NCBI GenBank assembly: GCA_002898915.1
Contig: BEHO01000026.1
Coordinates: 1-9,096 of the forward strand
DNA: 9,096 bases
From: a bacterium HR12
GTDB taxonomy: Bacteria; Actinomycetota; UBA4738; HRBIN12
Direction of reading: 5' to 3'
The first letter of the stretch is position 1; every line of letters begins with the position of its first letter. Made by a program: the position numbers and the translations under genes. Below are positions 5,957 to 9,096 of the stretch, piece after piece. The notes beneath the pieces were generated by a model, which was not told the origin of the DNA, did not search any database, and saw only the letters and a list, made by a program, of their open reading frames with translations.

Positions 5957-7327
5957 ATGCGGCCGATCGACGCCGTCCGGGACCGCGCGCTCGCCGGCAC
6001 GGAGGGCGGACGGATCCTCGCCCTCCCCCACGGCCCGGGTCTCGGCATCCTGTCCCAGGGCGACCTCGAGCGGCTCGTCGAGCGCGTCCGCCGTGCCCTC
6101 GCCGACCGGGGCCTGGAGCTCCCGTCGTCCGGCGCCCCGGGGCTGGTGCTCGCCGGGCGGGAGCCGGCCTGCGACCTCCCGATCGACGGGCGGACCGGGT
6201 GGCTCGGGCTCGCCTGGCCCGCCGCCGAGATCGTCGAGCTCGGGACGGACGCGCGCCGGGCCGCGGGGATCGAGGACCTCGAGCGCGCGGCCCTCCTCGC
6301 CGACGCGCTCCCCCAGGTGGGGGTCGTCGGCCCGGCCGTCCGCGCCCTCGACGTACCCGAGCCGGTCCGCCCGCTCCGGGAGCTCCACGCGCTCCTCAAC
6401 CGGACGACGAAGCACGTCCTGACCGAGGTGCCGCGGGACGAGGCGACGGCCGAGGCCGTGGTCGAGATCGCCCGGATCCTGGCGACCGAGGAGGGGCTGC
6501 GGGGGCGCCCACCCCTCTCCGCCCTCGCCCCCGCCGAGGGGCTCCAGGGCGAGCGGCTCGAGGCGGCGGTGGCGCTCGCCCGGGCGGGCCTGCCCCTCGG
6601 GCTCGTCGTCGAGCCGGCCCTCGCCGAGAGCCTCGCGGTCACGCTCGCGAACGCCCTCGAGCAGGCCCTCGGCGCCGCGGCCCGCGTGCTCGGCCGCGTC
6701 CCCGAGGCTCGCCTCTTCCTCGCCGCGCGCGTCCTCCGCACGGGAGCCCACCGCGTCCCCGCGGGCTCCGCCGCCCTCCGCCTCCAGATGGCCTTCGTGC
6801 AGGTCGCCCACCACCTGGGGTTCGCCGCCGGGGTCGAGGCCCTCGCGACGGGCTCCCGCGCCTCGGACTGGCAGGCGGGGGCGGAGGGCGGCCTCGGCAT
6901 GACGGCGGCGTGGATGACGGGCCCCGACCTCGTCCTCGGCGCGGGGCTCCGGGACGGCGGGCGGACCTTCTCGCCGGTCGGCCTCCTCCTGGACACGGAG
7001 GCCTTCGACCTCGTGCGCCCCATCCCCCTCGGCATCGCCGTGGACGAGGAGACCCTCGCCGTGGAGGTGATCGAGGAGGTGGGGCCCGGCGGCCACTTCC
7101 TCGGCGAGCCCCACACGCTCCGCCACATGCGCGAGACCTGGACCTCGCGCTTCATGGACCGGGACACCTGGGAGACCTGGGAGGGCAAGGGACGACCGGA
7201 GCCCCCCGACCACGCCCGCGAGCGGGCGGCCGAGCTCCTCTCGACCCACGAGCCCGCGCCCCTGCCTCCCGACGTCGACGCGCGCCTCCGGGAGGTGATC
7301 GCCGCCCATGAGCGCCGTGGCGACTGA
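5957..7327 (+). CDS. Divergent MttB-family (trimethylamine methyltransferase-like) protein, first copy
   Basis: MttB-family proteins move a methyl group from a quaternary or tertiary amine to a corrinoid protein. This 456-residue copy is recognised mainly by its C-terminal half and by alignment with its neighbour: ACDLPIDGRTGW (71-82), TKH (151-153), RTG (261-263), DWQAG (304-308), GPGGHFL (376-382), HTLRH (386-390), and HEPAPLPPDV near the end. The N-terminus is about 24 residues shorter than in the second copy and lacks its ATLRVLERVGLEV-type helix. The region 185-260 is Ala/Leu/Glu-rich and lacks the neighbour's cysteine-containing STYQCC and GPYPTF segments. No in-frame TAG occurs, so it contains no pyrrolysine. 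The ATG is chosen because a -10 box lies 7 bases upstream. The gene overlaps the second copy by 20 bases. It may be a partner subunit or an enzyme with a changed substrate. Family membership is fairly sure; activity is unknown. Confidence 0.78.
   Translation: MRPIDAVRDRALAGTEGGRILALPHGPGLGILSQGDLERLVERVRRALADRGLELPSSGAPGLVLAGREPACDLPIDGRTGWLGLAWPAAEIVELGTDARRAAGIEDLERAALLADALPQVGVVGPAVRALDVPEPVRPLRELHALLNRTTKHVLTEVPRDEATAEAVVEIARILATEEGLRGRPPLSALAPAEGLQGERLEAAVALARAGLPLGLVVEPALAESLAVTLANALEQALGAAARVLGRVPEARLFLAARVLRTGAHRVPAGSAALRLQMAFVQVAHHLGFAAGVEALATGSRASDWQAGAEGGLGMTAAWMTGPDLVLGAGLRDGGRTFSPVGLLLDTEAFDLVRPIPLGIAVDEETLAVEVIEEVGPGGHFLGEPHTLRHMRETWTSRFMDRDTWETWEGKGRPEPPDHARERAAELLSTHEPAPLPPDVDARLREVIAAHERRGD
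7291..7298 (+). promoter_or_regulatory. Strong Shine-Dalgarno site of the second MttB-like gene
   Basis: GGAGGTGA is a full match to the anti-Shine-Dalgarno end of 16S rRNA and lies 9 bases before ATG 7308, inside the last codons of the first copy. It fixes the start and suggests efficient independent initiation within a shared message. Confidence 0.75.
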
Positions 7328-8729
7328 GACCCCGCGGATCCGCGGCCTGCGACACCCCTTCACCATCGAGGTCCTCACCGAGGACGAGCTCGAGCGGGTG
7401 CACCGGGCCACCCTGCGGGTGCTCGAGCGCGTGGGGCTCGAGGTGCGCTCCGAGCGCATCCGCCGCGAGCTCGCGGCGGCCGGCGCCCGCGTCGACGACG
7501 CCGCCATGCGGGTGCGCTTCCCGCCGGAGATGGTCGAGGAGCACCTCGCGCTGATCCCCCCGAGCTTCGTCATGTGCGCCCGCGACCCCGCCCTCGACCT
7601 CCCGATCGACGGCAGCGCCGGCTGGCTCTCCGGGGACGGCACGAGCGCCTTCGTCGTGGACCTCGAGACAGGGAGGCGGCGGCCCTCGACGATGCGCGAC
7701 CTCGTCGAGACCACGCGCGTCACCGACGCCGTGCCCGAGCTCGCCTACCAGTGGCCGACGGTGGCGCCCTCGGACGTGCCGCCGCACACCCAGGCCGCCC
7801 ACTACACCTACGTGATGCTCGCCCACTCGACGAAGCACGCCCAGCACAACGAGGTCTACAGCCGGCGCGACGCCCAGGTGGTCCTGGAGATGGCCCGGGT
7901 GGTCGCCGGCGGCGACCGGGAGCTCCGCGAGCGCCCCATCGTCTCCACGTACCAGTGCTGCATCAGCCCCCTCGTCTACGACGAGGGGCCGATCGAGGCC
8001 GCGGTGGAGCTCGCCCGCGGCGGGCTGCCGTCGGGGTTCGTGGCGATGGGGATCGGGTGCGCGACGGCGCCGGCCACGCTCGCCGGCACGCTCGTCTCGA
8101 TGAACGCCGAGATGGTGGGCGGGATGACGATCCTCGAGGCGCTCGTGCCGGGCGCCGTCACCTTCTGCGGCCCGTACCCCACCTTCATGGATCTCCGCAC
8201 CGGCGACTACCGGCAGGACTGGGGGCCCGAGGACACGCTGCTGAAGCTCGCGTTCGCGCAGCTCGCGCACCGGTACCGGGTGCCGATCAACATCATGGCC
8301 CTCGACACGGGCGCGAAGACCCAGGACTGGCAGGCCGGGCTCCAGCACGCCGTGTCGCTGTTCGCGGTGGCGGCGGCGGGGCGCGCGGAGATGATCACCG
8401 GCACCGGGACCCTCCACGGCGCCGCCGTCTACGACAACGTGAACGTCGTCCTCGACGCCGAGCTGTTCCGCCTGATCTGCGAGGTGTGCGAGGGGATCCC
8501 CGTCACCGAGGAGACCCTCGGACGGGCCGAGCTCGAGGAGGTCTGGCTCCCGCCGAGCTTCGCGCTCGAGCCCCTCGAGGCCTGGGAGCGGACCGGCCGC
8601 CCGGGCGCGCGCGAGCGGGCCCGCGAGCGCGTCCGCGAGATCCTCGCCACCCACGAGCCCGAGCCGCTGCCCGAGGACGTGGACCGCGAGCTCCGGCGCA
8701 TCATCGCCGCCCGCGAGGCCGAGGCCTGA
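7308..8729 (+). CDS. MttB-family (trimethylamine methyltransferase-like) protein, second copy, non-pyrrolysine
   Basis: This 473-residue protein follows the MttB/COG5598 pattern over most of its length. The N-terminal helical part is HRATLRVLERVGLEV (32-46) and then AGARVDDAAMRVRFPPEMVEEHL (by pattern, 58-80). Next come ARDPALDLPIDG (91-102), HSTKHAQHNEV (173-183), STYQCCISPL (213-222), the barrel segments with CGPYPTFMDLRTGD (287-300), DWQAG (340-344), and THEPEPLPEDVDREL (448-462). No in-frame TAG occurs, so it belongs with pyrrolysine-free members, of which a glycine betaine methyltransferase (MtgB) is characterised; the substrate here is not known. It lacks the 19-residue GPGGHFL...HTLRH block found in the first copy; EEV (410-412) runs straight into W413. 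No corrinoid protein or activase gene is adjacent. Its start is set by a perfect Shine-Dalgarno site. Confidence 0.88.
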   Translation: MSAVATETPRIRGLRHPFTIEVLTEDELERVHRATLRVLERVGLEVRSERIRRELAAAGARVDDAAMRVRFPPEMVEEHLALIPPSFVMCARDPALDLPIDGSAGWLSGDGTSAFVVDLETGRRRPSTMRDLVETTRVTDAVPELAYQWPTVAPSDVPPHTQAAHYTYVMLAHSTKHAQHNEVYSRRDAQVVLEMARVVAGGDRELRERPIVSTYQCCISPLVYDEGPIEAAVELARGGLPSGFVAMGIGCATAPATLAGTLVSMNAEMVGGMTILEALVPGAVTFCGPYPTFMDLRTGDYRQDWGPEDTLLKLAFAQLAHRYRVPINIMALDTGAKTQDWQAGLQHAVSLFAVAAAGRAEMITGTGTLHGAAVYDNVNVVLDAELFRLICEVCEGIPVTEETLGRAELEEVWLPPSFALEPLEAWERTGRPGARERARERVREILATHEPEPLPEDVDRELRRIIAAREAEA

Positions 8730-8741
8730 CGGCCGCGGGAC

Positions 8742-8767
8742 GGGAACGGGAACTCCGGCGAACGGTT
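8742..8767 (+). promoter_or_regulatory. Possible ECF-sigma-type promoter before the binding-protein gene
   Basis: GGGAAC (8742-8747) is followed after 17 bases by GTT (8765-8767), resembling the GGAAC-N16/17-GTT form recognised by several actinobacterial ECF sigma factors. A second GGGAAC directly follows the first (8748-8753). These are short motifs in GC-rich DNA, so chance is a real possibility. Confidence 0.25.
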
Positions 8768-8780
8768 GCCCTGGTGGCAA
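8766..8780. promoter_or_regulatory. Small dyad TTGCC-CTGGT-GGCAA
   Basis: Perfect 5-bp inverted arms around a 5-base centre lie in the gap between the second MttB-like gene and the binding-protein gene, at the predicted transcription start of the candidate promoter. It could be an operator. Evidence is symmetry and position only. Confidence 0.25.
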
Positions 8781-8843
8781 GCGACCTCCACGGACCCCCC
8801 GGCTCCGGGGTACGTTCGCGCGGCGGCCGAGGACCGAGCGAAC

Positions 8844-8848
8844 GGAGG
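8844..8848 (+). promoter_or_regulatory. Shine-Dalgarno site of the binding-protein gene
   Basis: GGAGG lies 5 bases before ATG 8854 and supports this as a genuine translation start even though the frame is soon interrupted. Confidence 0.65.
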
Positions 8849-8853
8849 GCGAG

Positions 8854-9096
8854 ATGAAGCGGTGGGGCCCCGTTCTGGTGATGGTGTCGTTGACGATCGG
8901 CCTCGCGGGCGCCGTGAGCGCGCAGGAGACGGAGGGGGACACCGGCGAGGTCGTGCTGCGGATCGGCACGACCAACGACCTCACCACCGACAACCCCTGG
9001 GCCCTCGTCGCAGGCTAAGACTGGGGCGTGGCGACGATCCAGTACGACATGCTGTTGCGGTTCGGGGAGCGAGACCTCTCGCCGGCGCCGGGCCTC
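8854..9096 (+). pseudogene. Family-5 ABC transporter substrate-binding protein, interrupted by TAA and cut by window edge
   Basis: The frame begins with a clear signal peptide: MKR, a hydrophobic run, and AVSA before QE as a likely cleavage site near residue 23. The mature start VVLRIGTTNDLTTDNPW followed by TIQYDMLLRFG and DLSPAPGL is the opening typical of family-5 solute-binding proteins (DppA/OppA type, SBP_bac_5). These bind peptides, opines or related solutes outside the membrane for an ABC importer. Between these two parts, after residue 54 (G), the codon at 9016-9018 is TAA. Reading then continues in the same frame for 26 more family-like codons to the window edge. All other gene ends here use TGA or TAG. 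It is therefore a nonsense-mutated gene, a sequencing error, or less likely a recoded codon. Its position 124 bases after the MttB-like pair suggests uptake of their substrate or a related compound. Confidence 0.75.

Noticed and set aside
5606..7723. A very long minus-strand open frame across both MttB-like genes
   Set aside because: It is the antisense shadow expected in high-GC DNA. Only its last 72 codons (5606-5821), which lie outside the plus-strand genes, show coding character; the rest has no domain pattern.
5957..8729. Pyrrolysine read-through (in-frame TAG) in the MttB-like genes
   Set aside because: Neither gene contains an in-frame TAG; both end at TGA. They belong with pyrrolysine-free family members.
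1..9096. CRISPR arrays, insertion sequences, tRNA genes, attachment sites
   Set aside because: I found no regularly spaced repeats, transposase-like frames, tRNA-like sequences or long terminal repeats anywhere in the window.

Overview
The window is very GC-rich, with third codon positions almost always G or C, GTG starts on several genes, compact overlapping gene pairs and at least one apparently leaderless start. Together with the gene families present, this suggests a high-GC bacterium, most likely an actinomycetote known mainly from metagenomes. That placement is an inference; no rRNA or other marker gene is present.

Layout from left to right. (1) Bases 1-1161 (+) are the 3' part of a type I sulfatase whose formylglycine cysteine lies just off the left edge. 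(2) Bases 1169-5559 (-) form a tight operon read right to left: a regulator with an XRE-type helix-turn-helix fused to a molybdate-binding-protein-like domain, then modA (lipoprotein), modB (permease), modC (ATPase with TOBE/MOP domain) and a divergent lgt-like prolipoprotein diacylglyceryl transferase. The sulfatase and the lgt-like gene converge tail to tail with 7 bases between their stop codons. (3) Bases 5560-5956 hold a dyad that looks like the regulator's operator, a small minus-strand gene for a 71-residue CPYCG protein, and a -10 box 7 bases in front of the next plus-strand gene. (4) Bases 5957-8729 (+) carry two overlapping paralogs of the trimethylamine methyltransferase (MttB, COG5598) family. 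(5) Bases 8854-9096 (+) are the beginning of a secreted family-5 (peptide/dipeptide type) ABC transporter substrate-binding protein, interrupted by an in-frame TAA after 54 codons and cut by the right edge.

How the genes may work together. The mod operon should import molybdate (or tungstate) and be controlled by its own one-component oxyanion sensor. The ModA signal sequence ends in a lipobox, and an Lgt-like enzyme that could lipidate such proteins is encoded at the end of the same operon. The plus-strand half looks like a separate unit for methylated-amine or betaine-like compounds: an ABC binding protein for uptake and two MttB-family proteins for demethylation. No corrinoid protein, reductive activase or pyrrolysine codon is present here.

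The most unusual part is the MttB-like pair. The first copy has lost or replaced the N-terminal and central family segments but keeps the C-terminal GPGGHFL...HTLRH block. The second keeps the N-terminal and central parts but lacks exactly that 19-residue block. These complementary gaps, together with the 20-base gene overlap, make a heteromeric enzyme a reasonable hypothesis.
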